From Streptomyces sp. ISL-96 (lineage in GTDB: Bacteria; Actinomycetota; Actinomycetes; Streptomycetales; Streptomycetaceae), in the NCBI RefSeq assembly GCF_018614035.1, contig NZ_JAGGPA010000064.1, positions 1-64,000 of the forward strand: DNA of 64,000 nt, given 5' to 3'. The position numbers and the translations under genes were made by a program. Position 1 is the first letter of the stretch. Each line of letters starts with the position of its first letter. The notes under the pieces are model-generated. The model worked only from the letters and a program-made list of their open reading frames with translations. It ran no database searches and was not told where the DNA came from. Positions 1 to 8,676 of this stretch are shown piece after piece.

Positions 1-113
1 CCGCGAAGTACGGGTTCTAGGCCGGACCGACCCGCGGGCGTTTCGTCATGCCCGCGCACAGCAGCGTTTCGACCACTCCAACCGCAGAACTGACAACACG
101 AGGTGCCTTCAAC

Positions 114-791
114 ATGACTGCCTTCAAGCGCAGCAGCCACCGCCCACTGGCCCGCCGTCTCGCCCTGGTCGGCACGGTCACGGCCGCCGGACTCTTTCTC
201 GCCGCCTGCGGCGGCAACGGCGACGACATGAACGGGATGGACCACGGGAACAAGTCATCCCCAGCGGCCACCCAGGATCCCGCTGCCAATCCAGCGCCGG
301 GCGCGTTCAACGACACGGACGTGAAGTTCGCTCAGTCGATGATCCCGCACCACCAGCAGGCGCTGGAGATGGCCAAGCTGGCCGGCGGCCGAGCCGCTGA
401 CCAGGAGGTCAAGACGCTGGCCACGGCGATCGAAAAGGCCCAGGACCCCGAGATCCAGACCATGAAGTCCTGGCTCAAGGCATGGGGCAAGCCGGAGTCG
501 GCGGACAGCAGCATGCCGGGCATGGACCACGGCACCGGCGACACCGAAGGCTCTGGCATGTCCGGAATGATGTCCGAGAAGGACATGGAGGAGCTCAAGG
601 CCGCCAAGGGCACAGACTTCGACAAGAAGTTCGCGCAGATGATGACCGACCACCACAACGGTGCCATCGAGATGGCGAAGGACGAGCAGAAGAACGGCCG
701 CAACGCGACCGCCAAGAAGCTCGCCGACGATGTGGTCAAGAACCAGTCCGCTGAAGTCCAGCAGCTGCGGAAGATCCTCGACCGACTCTGA
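114..791 (+). CDS. DUF305 family lipoprotein
   Basis: This is a secreted, lipid-anchored protein of the DUF305 (ferritin-like, copper-associated) family, 225 residues. The signal peptide ends in a lipobox LAAC with the anchor Cys at about residue 32. The mature part starts with a Met/His/Asp stretch and carries two HH motifs, MIPHHQQ near residue 76 and MTDHHNG near residue 177, which are the expected metal ligands of the family. An upstream in-frame ATG at 48 exists, but the ATG at 114 starts directly before a normal signal peptide and has a GAGGT ribosome site. A paralogue lies at 32509-33141. Its exact role is not established; metal binding at the cell surface is inferred from family context and neighbours. 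Confidence 0.88.
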   Translation: MTAFKRSSHRPLARRLALVGTVTAAGLFLAACGGNGDDMNGMDHGNKSSPAATQDPAANPAPGAFNDTDVKFAQSMIPHHQQALEMAKLAGGRAADQEVKTLATAIEKAQDPEIQTMKSWLKAWGKPESADSSMPGMDHGTGDTEGSGMSGMMSEKDMEELKAAKGTDFDKKFAQMMTDHHNGAIEMAKDEQKNGRNATAKKLADDVVKNQSAEVQQLRKILDRL

Positions 792-806
792 CGCCCAGCC
801 CGGTCG

Positions 807-835
807 CCGCTGTGGCCCTGCCAGGGCCACAGCGG
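807..835. terminator. Hairpin terminator after the DUF305 gene
   Basis: A near-perfect inverted repeat (CCGCTGTGGCCCTG with its complement) lies 16 bases after the DUF305 stop. There is no long T run, as is usual in streptomycetes. Confidence 0.6.
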
Positions 836-937
836 CCGGCCCCATAGTCCCGAGCCCGGCAGCTCCCCCGGCTTCGCGCCCGTCCGGTCGCACGCACTGT
901 GGTCACGGTGGCATGGCCAGGCTGTTGCCCAGTTCGG

Positions 938-1474
938 CTACGAAACAGGCACCTTGCCGCGCGACTTCATGCGCTGCTCGTACTGCCTGCGCTGTCCGTA
1001 CCGGGTCATCCCCCGCGGCTTGTAGACCGCCAGCACCATGGCCACGAGCAGCACCAGCAGGGCGAGTACCGCGTGGAGCCTCGGGGAGGTGTTGCGTACT
1101 GCGTCGAGATCGGCACGGGGATCCGCCGCCACGTCGGCCATGAAGCGGAACGTCTCCATGTAGATCAGCAGGACCGCGGTGGACACGACGGTGATCAGCA
1201 GCTTGAAGAGGACCCAGTAGTGCCGGAACAGGCCCCACACGGTGCCCAGCGACTGAACGATCCCGGTGACCAGTGAAGCGAAGGCCAGCGGGACGAGGAC
1301 GTACCAGGCGGCCGGCTCCATGACGAGGTAGGCGCCGCGCACCGTCTGCTCGTCCTGACTCGTCAAGCCGATGACGGCCAACGCCAGGAAGGCGATGACG
1401 GCGCCTAGCCAGCCGACCGAGGCCGCCACGTGCACGGTGAGCGCGAGCTTACGGAGACCGGGCGGCATGGTCAT
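938..1474 (-). CDS. Four-helix membrane protein (DUF2269/CopD-like)
   Basis: This 178-residue protein has four strongly hydrophobic segments. The first carries a conserved-looking His (LTVHVAASVGWLG), the pattern seen in DUF2269 and related CopD-like membrane proteins. The start ATG overlaps the stop of the upstream 70-residue gene as ATGA, so the two are translationally coupled. The pair diverges from a TetR gene that probably controls it. Substrate and function are unknown; heme or copper handling is possible from the family resemblance and the surrounding metal genes, but I see no decisive motif. Confidence 0.7.
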   Translation of the reverse strand: MTMPPGLRKLALTVHVAASVGWLGAVIAFLALAVIGLTSQDEQTVRGAYLVMEPAAWYVLVPLAFASLVTGIVQSLGTVWGLFRHYWVLFKLLITVVSTAVLLIYMETFRFMADVAADPRADLDAVRNTSPRLHAVLALLVLLVAMVLAVYKPRGMTRYGQRRQYEQRMKSRGKVPVS

Positions 1475-1683
1475 CGCCGGATGCCTTCGATGACGCTTGC
1501 GGAGATCATCTGGACACCGGACTCACCGATCGACATGTGGCGGCTCGGCCCGTGGCCGCCGGGACCCTTCGTCAGCAGCAGGATGACGAACAGCACGACC
1601 ACGACGACGGTGATGATCGCGAAGACCTTCACCCAGCGTGGTGCGCCTGTGCCACTACCAGTGTCGGGGGACAGGTTCGACAT
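1471..1683 (-). CDS. Small single-pass membrane protein
   Basis: A 70-residue protein with one hydrophobic helix at about residues 17-38 followed by a Gly/His-rich turn (GPGGHGPSRHMS). A good AAGGAGAA ribosome site sits just before the ATG at 1683; longer in-frame upstream starts would read across the operator region and are rejected. The gene overlaps the next one by four bases. I do not recognise a family. Co-transcription with the four-helix membrane protein suggests a two-component membrane complex. Confidence 0.6.
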   Translation of the reverse strand: MSNLSPDTGSGTGAPRWVKVFAIITVVVVVLFVILLLTKGPGGHGPSRHMSIGESGVQMISASVIEGIRR

Positions 1684-1730
1684 GTACTTCTCCTTCTGAC
1701 TCGACACCAGTTTTTCGATACAGGCTGTCT

Positions 1731-1755
1731 CTGTCAAGCCATGGTGTATTGACAG
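1731..1755. promoter_or_regulatory. Inverted repeat, probable TetR operator
   Basis: A perfect 7-base inverted repeat CTGTCAA/TTGACAG separated by 11 bases lies between the divergent membrane-protein pair and the TetR gene. Each arm contains a TTGACA-like -35 hexamer, one per direction, so a bound regulator would cover both promoters. Confidence 0.5.
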
Positions 1756-1759
1756 CGTC

Positions 1760-2353
1760 GTGCCATACACTGAGGCCGTGCCGAAGCTGTGGAACGAGAC
1801 AATCGAGGCCCACCGCCGCGAGGTGCGCGACGCGATCCTGCACACCACGTGGGCACTGGTGACCGAGCAGGGGCTGGCGTCGGTGACGATGTCTCAGATC
1901 GCGGAGAAGACCGGCATCGGGCGCGCGACGCTGTACAAGTACTTCCCTGACGTCGAGGCCATCCTGGTCGCCTGGCACCAGCGTCACATCGACGGCCACC
2001 TCGAGCATCTCGCGCAGCTTCGGGACCGCCCCGGCAGCCCCGGCAAGCGACTCGAAGCCGTGTTGGAGGCCTACGCGTTCATCTCCCAGCACCGAGCGCA
2101 CCACGGCGCGGAACTGGCCGCGCTTCTGCATCGGGGCGAGCCCGTCCTGCAAGCACAGCAGAAGCTCGTCGACCTGTTCCGAGACCTGCTGACGGAGGTC
2201 GCGGAGACCGGCGAACTCAGAGACGACATCGCGGCTGACGAGCTCGCGCGCTACTGCCTCCACGCCCTCACGGCAGCCAGCGGCCTGCCCTCCAAGGCCG
2301 CAGTCCACCGTCTCGTCACGGTCACACTGGCCGGCCTGCGCCCACCGCACTGA
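1760..2353 (+). CDS. TetR/AcrR family transcriptional regulator
   Basis: A 197-residue TetR-type repressor. The N-terminal helix-turn-helix is clear (VTMSQIAEKTGIGRATLYKY, about residues 41-60), followed by the variable all-helical ligand domain. The start is uncertain: GTG at 1760 or GTG at 1778, the latter leaving 191 residues and a cleaner promoter region. It is divergent from the pair at 1471-1683, with an inverted repeat between them, so autoregulation and control of that pair are likely. The inducer cannot be read from sequence. Confidence 0.88.
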   Translation: MPYTEAVPKLWNETIEAHRREVRDAILHTTWALVTEQGLASVTMSQIAEKTGIGRATLYKYFPDVEAILVAWHQRHIDGHLEHLAQLRDRPGSPGKRLEAVLEAYAFISQHRAHHGAELAALLHRGEPVLQAQQKLVDLFRDLLTEVAETGELRDDIAADELARYCLHALTAASGLPSKAAVHRLVTVTLAGLRPPH

Positions 2354-2527
2354 CGCGCTCCGGCTCCGTCGGAACGGTCCTCACCGCGCCGAACCGAGGC
2401 GCCGCCGTGACCGGGGCCAGCCGTCACCATGACAGCAGGACCGACCGGGTCAATACCCGCACGCTGACAGCGTGGCCCATGGCAGCGGCCGCGAAGCGCG
2501 GACATACTCCCCCCGAAGGGAGATGCC

Positions 2528-3043
2528 ATGACGTTTGGACGGAGCATCAAGCGCGGACCGGCTCTGGCAGCAGTCCTGGCGTCCGCCTGCCTGCTCGTCG
2601 TGACAGCATGCGGAAACGGCGACGGGGGAGGCGCTGACTCCACCACGACGGCGCCGACGCGGCCGACGACGCCCACAAGGACTTCCGCCTCGCAGCCGGC
2701 CGCCAGGACGGTGGAGGTCAGCGAGACGGACTTCGCATTGCGCCTGTCCGAAACAACGTTCAGCCCAGGTACTTACACGTTCGCCGCGGAGAATGCCGGA
2801 CAGGTTCCACACTCCCTGGCCATCTCCGGCCCTGGCGTAGCGACTACCGAGACCGACGTGCTCCAGCCGGGCGAGACAGCGCGGCTCACCGTCACCCTGC
2901 GCGAGGGTGAGTACGAGTTGTGGTGCCCGGTCGGTAACCACAGGGGACGGGGCATGGACGCGCGCATCCAGGTGGGGACCAAGGGCGGGACAGCGTCTCC
3001 CCGGCCGACCGGCGAGGGCGGATACCCGGCTCCTTCGGGATGA
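2528..3043 (+). CDS. Cupredoxin-domain lipoprotein
   Basis: A 171-residue lipoprotein. The signal peptide ends in VTAC (Cys at about 28), followed by a long Thr/Pro/Ser linker and then a single cupredoxin-like beta sandwich. The type 1 copper ligands are visible in the right order: His in PHSLAI, Cys and His in WCPVGNH, and Met in the following GRGM. The gene has an AGGGAG ribosome site before the ATG. It probably binds or shuttles one copper ion outside the membrane. The C-terminal Pro/Gly tail is low complexity. Confidence 0.85.
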   Translation: MTFGRSIKRGPALAAVLASACLLVVTACGNGDGGGADSTTTAPTRPTTPTRTSASQPAARTVEVSETDFALRLSETTFSPGTYTFAAENAGQVPHSLAISGPGVATTETDVLQPGETARLTVTLREGEYELWCPVGNHRGRGMDARIQVGTKGGTASPRPTGEGGYPAPSG

Positions 3044-3048
3044 GCGAA

Positions 3049-3327
3049 TCAGTCGGCTGGGCGATCCCGGACACCTCGCGCTTGATCATCCTGCCCGCGG
3101 ACCCACGCCACCAGATCCTCGATCATGGTGGCCACATCTGCGCCGAGGTCCTCCTGGAGTCCGGTCCGGGCACCCGTGGAGCCGACGCCTTGACTGGGCA
3201 CTCCATGCATGACCTGAAAGGTCAGCCGCAGTTCCTCGTCAGTGAGCTGGGCCATCTCCGCGGTCACGATCGCTCTCATGCGGCGGCCGTCCTCATTGAG
3301 CCACTCCCGCTGGACCCACCGAGCCAT
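3049..3327 (-). CDS. Hypothetical protein, 92 residues
   Basis: A small soluble, acidic protein, convergent with the cupredoxin gene and ending six bases from its stop. The ATG at 3327 is preceded by GGAGG at ideal spacing, which supports this start over the ATG four codons upstream. No membrane segment, Cys pair or recognised fold is visible. It is charged and helix-prone. Codon use fits a real gene, but no function can be assigned. Confidence 0.5.
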   Translation of the reverse strand: MARWVQREWLNEDGRRMRAIVTAEMAQLTDEELRLTFQVMHGVPSQGVGSTGARTGLQEDLGADVATMIEDLVAWVRGQDDQARGVRDRPAD

Positions 3328-3620
3328 GGCGCCCTCCACATCCTCGCAGGACAGGACGGCAGACTACGGGCACCACGCCCCTCTTCACCAGAGCGCAGGG
3401 CGGCGCGAAACCGACCTCGCGCTTCCGCCGACGCAGGCTCCCCTCCTCTGAACCCCGCGGGCAAGGAAGCTGTAGCCAAGACCAAACGCAGCCCTTTGAT
3501 TTCGTTCAATGCTCACCAAATATTTATCCAGACCCAACGACAGTGCGACAGAAATCACCTCCCCAATAATCGCGCATGCACCATATATGCGGTTTGCTTT
3601 ACCGGTACTTCCAGACCGAG
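3328..3620. other. Intergenic, relatively AT-rich stretch
   Basis: No supported gene. The part from about 3480 to 3610 is clearly less GC-rich than its surroundings. A weak open frame on the minus strand here has atypical codon use. Confidence 0.4.
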
Positions 3621-3651
3621 TTGCAATTAGGTACGCCCCACCCGTTAGGAT
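3621..3651 (+). promoter_or_regulatory. Promoter for a leaderless transcript
   Basis: TTGCAA and TAGGAT are spaced 19 bases apart, and the -10 box ends six bases before the ATG at 3658. There is no ribosome site before that ATG, so transcription probably starts at the initiation codon. The same TTAGGAT-N6-ATG layout occurs before the related gene at 33655. Confidence 0.5.
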
Positions 3652-3657
3652 CACGGC

Positions 3658-4110
3658 ATGATTACGGCGCGGTCACCCATCGGTGTGCTGCGGGCCCGGG
3701 CATCCCGGGGTCCGCTGCACATGCTGTGGCTGACCCTGCTCATGGTGGGCCTGGTGTACGCGCACGGCGTCAGCGCCGAGAGCGCCGCCCACCACCTCCC
3801 CAACAGCGGGCCCGTCTCCGCGACCACTTCGGGTCATGCACCCGCCGATCCCGCCAACTCGTCTTTGGGCATGGCCCAGCCCCTCGAAGGGGCGGACGAG
3901 GAACACGACGGCGAAGGCTCGTCGCATCCGGCCGAGGAGTGCATGCCGGGACAGCCTCAGCAAAGCGCTCCCCAGCAAGCGCCCTGCTCCGGCGTCCTGG
4001 GCGAAAGCCCCCTCGGCAGTCAGGTGCCCCACCGGTCCGTCGTGGCCGTCGGTCGAACGATCGACGCGCCCCTGGCGACCGCGAGAGCGACAGGCATCCT
4101 GCGGATCTAG
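3658..4110 (+). CDS. Secreted His/Cys-containing protein, DUF6153-like
   Basis: A 150-residue protein with an uncleaved or cleaved N-terminal hydrophobic segment at about residues 20-40, followed by a disordered region rich in His, Ser, Pro and acidic residues with two Cys (EECMPG and APCSGV). The C-terminus ends in GILRI, close to the ends of the relatives at 33227 and 35693. This layout matches the streptomycete DUF6153 family, usually found next to DUF305 or copper genes. It probably acts outside the membrane in metal binding; this is inferred from composition and context. Confidence 0.6.
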   Translation: MITARSPIGVLRARASRGPLHMLWLTLLMVGLVYAHGVSAESAAHHLPNSGPVSATTSGHAPADPANSSLGMAQPLEGADEEHDGEGSSHPAEECMPGQPQQSAPQQAPCSGVLGESPLGSQVPHRSVVAVGRTIDAPLATARATGILRI

Positions 4111-4328
4111 GACTTGAGGTCTCTCCTCAAGCTGATTGACAGCCCCGTTGAACCAGGCGGCCCGAATCGGGCTGCCGCATGCGGTGCGTCCGGTGGAACC
4201 GGACCGACCGTACCCGTAGGGTTTACGGACTTTGCACAGGGCTGTCGACGGCACCTTCCGAGTGATCGATCTCTGTCCCTGGTCCTTTCCCGCAATTCTG
4301 GGCGAGGAAGGCACCGCACGGAGGAACT
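4111..4328. other. Intergenic region before the 4329 operon
   Basis: No gene is visible. It holds a TTGACA sequence near 4136 without a convincing -10 partner, and probably contains the promoter of the following gene set. Confidence 0.35.
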
Positions 4329-4745
4329 GTGTCGTTCCACCCGCTCACAATTCTCGGCACCAAGGGCGCTCGAATGCGCGGTGCCTTTGTTGCCTGCCTT
4401 CTTGCTGCGCTGGCGATCGCCGCCGTCGGCTGTGTTTTCCATTCCCAGGCAGCAGGCCACTCTCACGCTGAGACGTCGGCGCTGCCCCGGCATGCGACCA
4501 CGAGTACCGAATTCACCAGCAATGCGCCCGTGTTGCCCCATTCCGCAGAGGTCTGCGTTCCAGCCACCCGCGCCGGGCAGCAAACCGCGCCGCCCAAGGT
4601 GGTGCCGTCCGAGGCCGCTCCCGTCGTGGCGGCCGTGGCCGCGCTGAGCGTGTGGCCTTCGGCTGCTCGCTCGCAGCGCCCCAGACCCCCCGCAGTACGG
4701 ACGGGCCGCTGCACACTCATGCACGTCTGTTGTTGGCGTATTTAG
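4329..4745 (+). CDS. Small secreted/membrane protein, DUF6153-like
   Basis: A 138-residue protein with GTG start and a strong GGAGG site six bases upstream. The N-terminal hydrophobic segment (about residues 17-36) ends in GCVFHSQAAGHSHAE, a Cys next to His residues, and may be a lipoprotein signal. The C-terminal sequence TLMHVCCWRI resembles the ends of the other small His/Cys proteins in the island. It leads the set of genes running to 9420, 133 bases before the cysteine-synthase-like gene. Function unknown; surface metal binding is plausible. Confidence 0.55.
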   Translation: MSFHPLTILGTKGARMRGAFVACLLAALAIAAVGCVFHSQAAGHSHAETSALPRHATTSTEFTSNAPVLPHSAEVCVPATRAGQQTAPPKVVPSEAAPVVAAVAALSVWPSAARSQRPRPPAVRTGRCTLMHVCCWRI

Positions 4746-4878
4746 AACTCACTCGTGCGGCCGTGACCATCGGCCGCCGCCGGATGCTGCCACCAGGAGC
4801 AGGAGTCTCCCCTCCTTCGGCCGCAGCAGAAGGCGAGATGCGCAGAGAAACAGCCATCTACGAACGAGAGCCGAAGAC

Positions 4879-6036
4879 ATGTCTATTCCCCCCACTGCTG
4901 AAACCACACCGCCCGCTCGTACCGCTCTGTCAGGACTGGTCGGCAACACTCCCCTCCTCCGAGTGTCCGAACCCTTCACCCAGGACGACCGCGGTTTCTG
5001 GGCGAAGCTCGAAGGCTTCAACCCCGGAGGCATCAAGGACCGGCCTGCTCTGCACATGGTCGAGCGCGCCCGCGCCCGAGGTGACCTCCGGCCGGGCGCC
5101 AGGATCATCGAGTCCACGAGTGGAACCCTCGGTCTGGGACTCGCCCTTGCCGGCATGGTGTACGGCCATCCGGTCACCCTGGTCACCGACCCGGGGCTGG
5201 AGATGTCCATGACGCGGCTGCTGACGGCATACGGGGCGCAGGTCAACGTCGTGTCCGAGCCGCACCCCACGGGCGGCTGGCAGGAGGCGCGGCGCGAGCG
5301 CGTGAAGCAACTGATGGCCCAGCACCCCGGCTCCTGGTGCCCGGACCAGTACAACAACCCGGACAACACCACCGCGTACACCCCGCTCGCCCTGGAACTC
5401 GCCACCGAGCTGAACCACATCGATGTGCTGGTGTGCAGCGTGGGCACCGGAGGACACTCCGCCGGCGTGTCCCGCGTCCTGCGCCAGCTGTACCCGGAAC
5501 TGAAGGTCGTCGGCGTCGACACCATCGGCTCCACCATCTTCGGACAGCCCGCCAGGCCACGGCTGATGCGCGGCCTGGGGTCCAGCATCTACCCACGCAA
5601 CGTCGCCTACGAGAACTTCAGCGAGGTGCACTGGGTCGCTCCGTCCGAGGCTGTGTGGACCTGCCGACAGCTCGCCTCATCGCACTACGCCACAGGCGGC
5701 TGGAGCGTCGGCGCGGTGGCTCTGGTCGCCGGGTGGCTCGCGCGGACCATGCCCGCTGACACCCGCATCGCGGCGGTCTTCCCGGATGGTCCGCAGCGCT
5801 ATCTGGGCACGGTGTACGACGACGATTACTGCGCCGCGCACGGGCTGCTCGACGGGCCGCCGGCCCTCGAACCGGAGGTCGTCGGCAGGGTGGACGAGAA
5901 GGAGGTCACCCGCTGGTCCCGGTGCACGACGGTGGTCGACCCGCTGAAGCTCTGCGAATCGTCGGAGCATGGCGACGAACTCGCCCTGGACGACGCGTCC
6001 GTCATCGAGGACGAGGCGGAGGACGAGCGTCGGTGA
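4879..6036 (+). CDS. PLP-dependent cysteine-synthase-like enzyme
   Basis: A 385-residue fold-type II PLP enzyme. The PLP lysine is Lys53 in FNPGGIKDRPA, the substrate loop is ESTSGTLG near residue 105, and the phosphate-binding glycine loop is VGTGGHSAG near residue 188. The core matches beta-substituted alanine synthases (cysteine synthase, SbnA type). An acidic extension of about 60 residues follows the core. The stop overlaps the next gene's GTG start, so it is coupled to the MFS exporter. It may replace a phosphate or acetate on serine by a sulfur or nitrogen nucleophile; the substrate is not readable. No other sulfur-assimilation genes are nearby, so a biosynthetic rather than housekeeping role is likely. 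Confidence 0.85.
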   Translation: MSIPPTAETTPPARTALSGLVGNTPLLRVSEPFTQDDRGFWAKLEGFNPGGIKDRPALHMVERARARGDLRPGARIIESTSGTLGLGLALAGMVYGHPVTLVTDPGLEMSMTRLLTAYGAQVNVVSEPHPTGGWQEARRERVKQLMAQHPGSWCPDQYNNPDNTTAYTPLALELATELNHIDVLVCSVGTGGHSAGVSRVLRQLYPELKVVGVDTIGSTIFGQPARPRLMRGLGSSIYPRNVAYENFSEVHWVAPSEAVWTCRQLASSHYATGGWSVGAVALVAGWLARTMPADTRIAAVFPDGPQRYLGTVYDDDYCAAHGLLDGPPALEPEVVGRVDEKEVTRWSRCTTVVDPLKLCESSEHGDELALDDASVIEDEAEDERR

Positions 6037-7337
6037 AGGGCACACTCGCACAAGTCCGTACCTACGAACGGAGCGTCCAGCTCCTGATGGTGAACCAGTT
6101 CACCATCAATCTCGGTTTCTACATGCTGATGCCGTACCTCGCCGCGCACCTGTCCGGCACGTTGGGCCTCGCCGGCTGGATCGTCGGACTCGTCCTGGGC
6201 GTACGCAACTTCAGCCAGCAGGGCATGTTCCTGGTCGGCGGCACCCTCGCCGACCGCTTCGGCTACAAGCCGCTGATCGTGGCCGGCTGCATTCTGCGAA
6301 CCCTTGGCTTCGTCACTCTCGGTCTCGTGGATTCGCTCCCGGCGCTTTTGGCCGCATCTGCGGCCATCGGCCTGGCCGGAGCCCTGTTCAATCCGGCGGT
6401 TCGCGCCTACCTCGCCGCCGACGCGGGTGACCGGCGGGTGGAGGCGTTCGCGCTGTTCAACGTCTTCTACCAGGCCGGCATCCTGCTCGGCCCGCTGGTG
6501 GGCATGGTGCTGACCGGCGTCGACTTCCGCATCACGTGCCTGGTCTCCGCCGGAATCTTCGCTCTGCTCAGCGTCGTGCAGATCCGCAGCCTGCCCTCGC
6601 GCAGGGCGGACGACACGAACGAAGCGAAGGCAGGTGAGCGGGAGAGCGTGCTCTCCCAGTGGCGCGGCATCCTGGCCAACCGGCCGTTCCTGCTCTTCTC
6701 CGCCGCCATGATCGGTTCGTACGTCCTGTCCTTCCAGGTCTACCTGGCCCTGCCGCTCGAAGTCCGGCGCCTGGGTGGACAGGACACCTTTGGCACGGCC
6801 GCGGTCGCGCTGCTCTTCGCCGCCTCTGGGCTGAGCACCATCCTCTTCCAGACCAAGGTGACGGCCTGGTGCAAGGCCCGGATGGAGCCCGGCCGGGCTC
6901 TCACCTGGGGACTGCTCACGATGGGCGTGGCCTTCGTCCCGCTGCTGGCGGCCACAGCCGTGCCCGTACCCGACGGCGGGGTGGGACTGTGGCTGCTCGC
7001 GGCGATACCGCCGACGCTCGCCGCGCTGCTGCTCGCCCTGGGCACGATGATCGCGTACCCCTTCGAGATGGACACCATCGTCCGGCTCTCCGGTGACCGG
7101 CTCGTGGCCACCCACTACGGGCTCTACAACACCATCTGCGGCGTCGGCATCACGCTGGGCAACCTGCTCACCGGGGCCTCGCTGGATGCGGCCCGCGCGG
7201 CCGGCATGTCGGCTCTGCCGTGGATCGCGCTGCTCGCACTCGGCCTGGCCTGCGCCGCGGCCCTGTTCGGGCTGCACCGTACCGGCCGCCTCGCGCCGCC
7301 GGTGCGCGAAGCGCAGCCCGAGCCCGCGACGGCCTGA
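6033..7337 (+). CDS. MFS transporter
   Basis: A 434-residue, 12-helix major facilitator transporter of the drug/metabolite efflux type. The loop 2-3 signature is GGTLADRFGYKPL. The GTG start at 6033 lies inside the stop of the upstream gene (GTGA overlap), which indicates translational coupling to the PLP enzyme. A longer reading to 5922 would overlap that enzyme by 115 bases and is rejected. The natural reading is export of the product made by the neighbouring enzymes; the substrate is unknown. Confidence 0.88.
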   Translation: MKGTLAQVRTYERSVQLLMVNQFTINLGFYMLMPYLAAHLSGTLGLAGWIVGLVLGVRNFSQQGMFLVGGTLADRFGYKPLIVAGCILRTLGFVTLGLVDSLPALLAASAAIGLAGALFNPAVRAYLAADAGDRRVEAFALFNVFYQAGILLGPLVGMVLTGVDFRITCLVSAGIFALLSVVQIRSLPSRRADDTNEAKAGERESVLSQWRGILANRPFLLFSAAMIGSYVLSFQVYLALPLEVRRLGGQDTFGTAAVALLFAASGLSTILFQTKVTAWCKARMEPGRALTWGLLTMGVAFVPLLAATAVPVPDGGVGLWLLAAIPPTLAALLLALGTMIAYPFEMDTIVRLSGDRLVATHYGLYNTICGVGITLGNLLTGASLDAARAAGMSALPWIALLALGLACAAALFGLHRTGRLAPPVREAQPEPATA

Positions 7338-7420
7338 CGACCCGGCCCCGTGACGAGGGGCGGGCACGCAACCGTGCCCGCCCCTCCCCCGGCCGTGCCC
7401 ACCCTCTCCAGGAGCTTTCC

Positions 7421-8641
7421 ATGCCCACCTCCGCCTCGCCGACCGCACTCGGCTTGCGGCTGCGGCCCTTTCGAGCCGTGCGCTACGACCCCGCGACCGC
7501 CGGGGAACTGTCGAACGTCATCTGCCCGCCCTACGACGACGTCGGCCCGTCCCATGCCCGCGCCCTGCGCCGTCGGCCCTATCACCTGGCCCGACTTCTG
7601 TACTCGTCAGAGCCCCAGACCGCCGCTGGGCAGTTGCAGCGCTGGATGCAGCGCGGCGTGCTCGTACGCGACAGCACTCCAGCCCTCTACGTCTATCAAC
7701 AGCAGCTCGGCGCGGGGGTCCTGCAGCGCGGCGTCATTGGCGAACTCGACCTGCCGTCCGGCGGCTCTGCCAGGGTGCTTCCTCACGAGGACGTACAGGC
7801 GCACGTCGTCGGTCAGCGGGCCGCGCACATGGCGGGTCTGCGCGCCCAGCTCGAACCTCTGCTGCTCACGTACCGTGCCGCGGCTTCCTCCGGGCGCGCC
7901 GTCATAGAAGACGTCACCAAGCGCCCTCCGCTGGCCGTCGCCCGGGTCGGACGAACCACACACAGCGTGTGGGCCTGCACCGACCGGCGCGAACATGCCG
8001 CCATCACCGGCGAACTGGCGGGCGCCAGCGCGCTCATCGCCGACGGACATCACCGCTACGCCGCTGGTCTGCGGCTCGACGCACACCAGCCCCGCGGCCC
8101 CTGGGGCCGCAGCCTCGCGCTACTGGTCGACCAGGAGGCCCATCCGCTGCAGCTCACCGCGATCCACCGCGTCATACCCGGTCTGGAGGCCGACAAGGCC
8201 GCCGCGGCCGCCGCCGATGTGATGCGCGTACGCCCCCTGCCCGGCGGCCCTCGGCTCCCCCTGCCCGGCGAACTCGTCCTCACCGGAGCCGGGCAGGCAT
8301 GGGCCCTCACCCATCCCGACCAGTCGTCACTCGACGACGCACTGGCGGGGCGGCCGCCACAATGGCGGGACCTGCCCACAGCCGTCGCCGACCACCTATT
8401 GCTGAACCGGGCCTGGTCAGTCCCCGACCTTCCCGGCGCCATACGGCACGTACACGACGCGCACCTCGCGGCCGCCTCCGTAGCCACGTCCGGGCACGGC
8501 GTCGCCCTTCTGGTACCCGCCATCAGCGAGGCAACCGTACGAGAGCTGGCGGGTGCCGGCGTGCTGCTGCCCCGCAAGACGACGTCGTTCGGCCCCAAGC
8601 CCGCCGCCGGGCTCGCGCTGCGCGTACTCGAAGAGTCCTGA
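7421..8641 (+). CDS. DUF1015 family protein
   Basis: A 406-residue cytoplasmic protein. Family hallmarks are present: LRPFRAVRYD near the start, CPPYDD near residue 35, ADGHHRYAAGL near residue 206, and the C-terminal PRKTTSFGPKP. The ATG at 7421 follows CAGGAGC. It sits 83 bases after the MFS gene on the same strand and 35 bases before the membrane protein at 8677. The family's biochemical role is not settled to my knowledge. Its location beside a serine-type PLP enzyme suggests a role in supplying or modifying that enzyme's substrate; this is inference. Confidence 0.88.
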   Translation: MPTSASPTALGLRLRPFRAVRYDPATAGELSNVICPPYDDVGPSHARALRRRPYHLARLLYSSEPQTAAGQLQRWMQRGVLVRDSTPALYVYQQQLGAGVLQRGVIGELDLPSGGSARVLPHEDVQAHVVGQRAAHMAGLRAQLEPLLLTYRAAASSGRAVIEDVTKRPPLAVARVGRTTHSVWACTDRREHAAITGELAGASALIADGHHRYAAGLRLDAHQPRGPWGRSLALLVDQEAHPLQLTAIHRVIPGLEADKAAAAAADVMRVRPLPGGPRLPLPGELVLTGAGQAWALTHPDQSSLDDALAGRPPQWRDLPTAVADHLLLNRAWSVPDLPGAIRHVHDAHLAAASVATSGHGVALLVPAISEATVRELAGAGVLLPRKTTSFGPKPAAGLALRVLEES

Positions 8642-8676
8642 CCCCCTGTCAACGCCCCTCGCAAGGAGCAGAGTTC

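Noticed and set aside
3385..3654. A minus-strand frame with a short hydrophobic stretch in the AT-rich gap
   Set aside because: There is no ribosome site, codon bias is atypical, the C-terminal part is Arg/Gly noise and it would be antisense to a promoter.
5826..7448. A 540-codon open frame on the minus strand across the PLP enzyme and MFS genes
   Set aside because: It is antisense to two well-supported overlapping genes and its sequence is low-complexity Gly/Arg/His-rich, typical of an antisense reading in GC-rich DNA.
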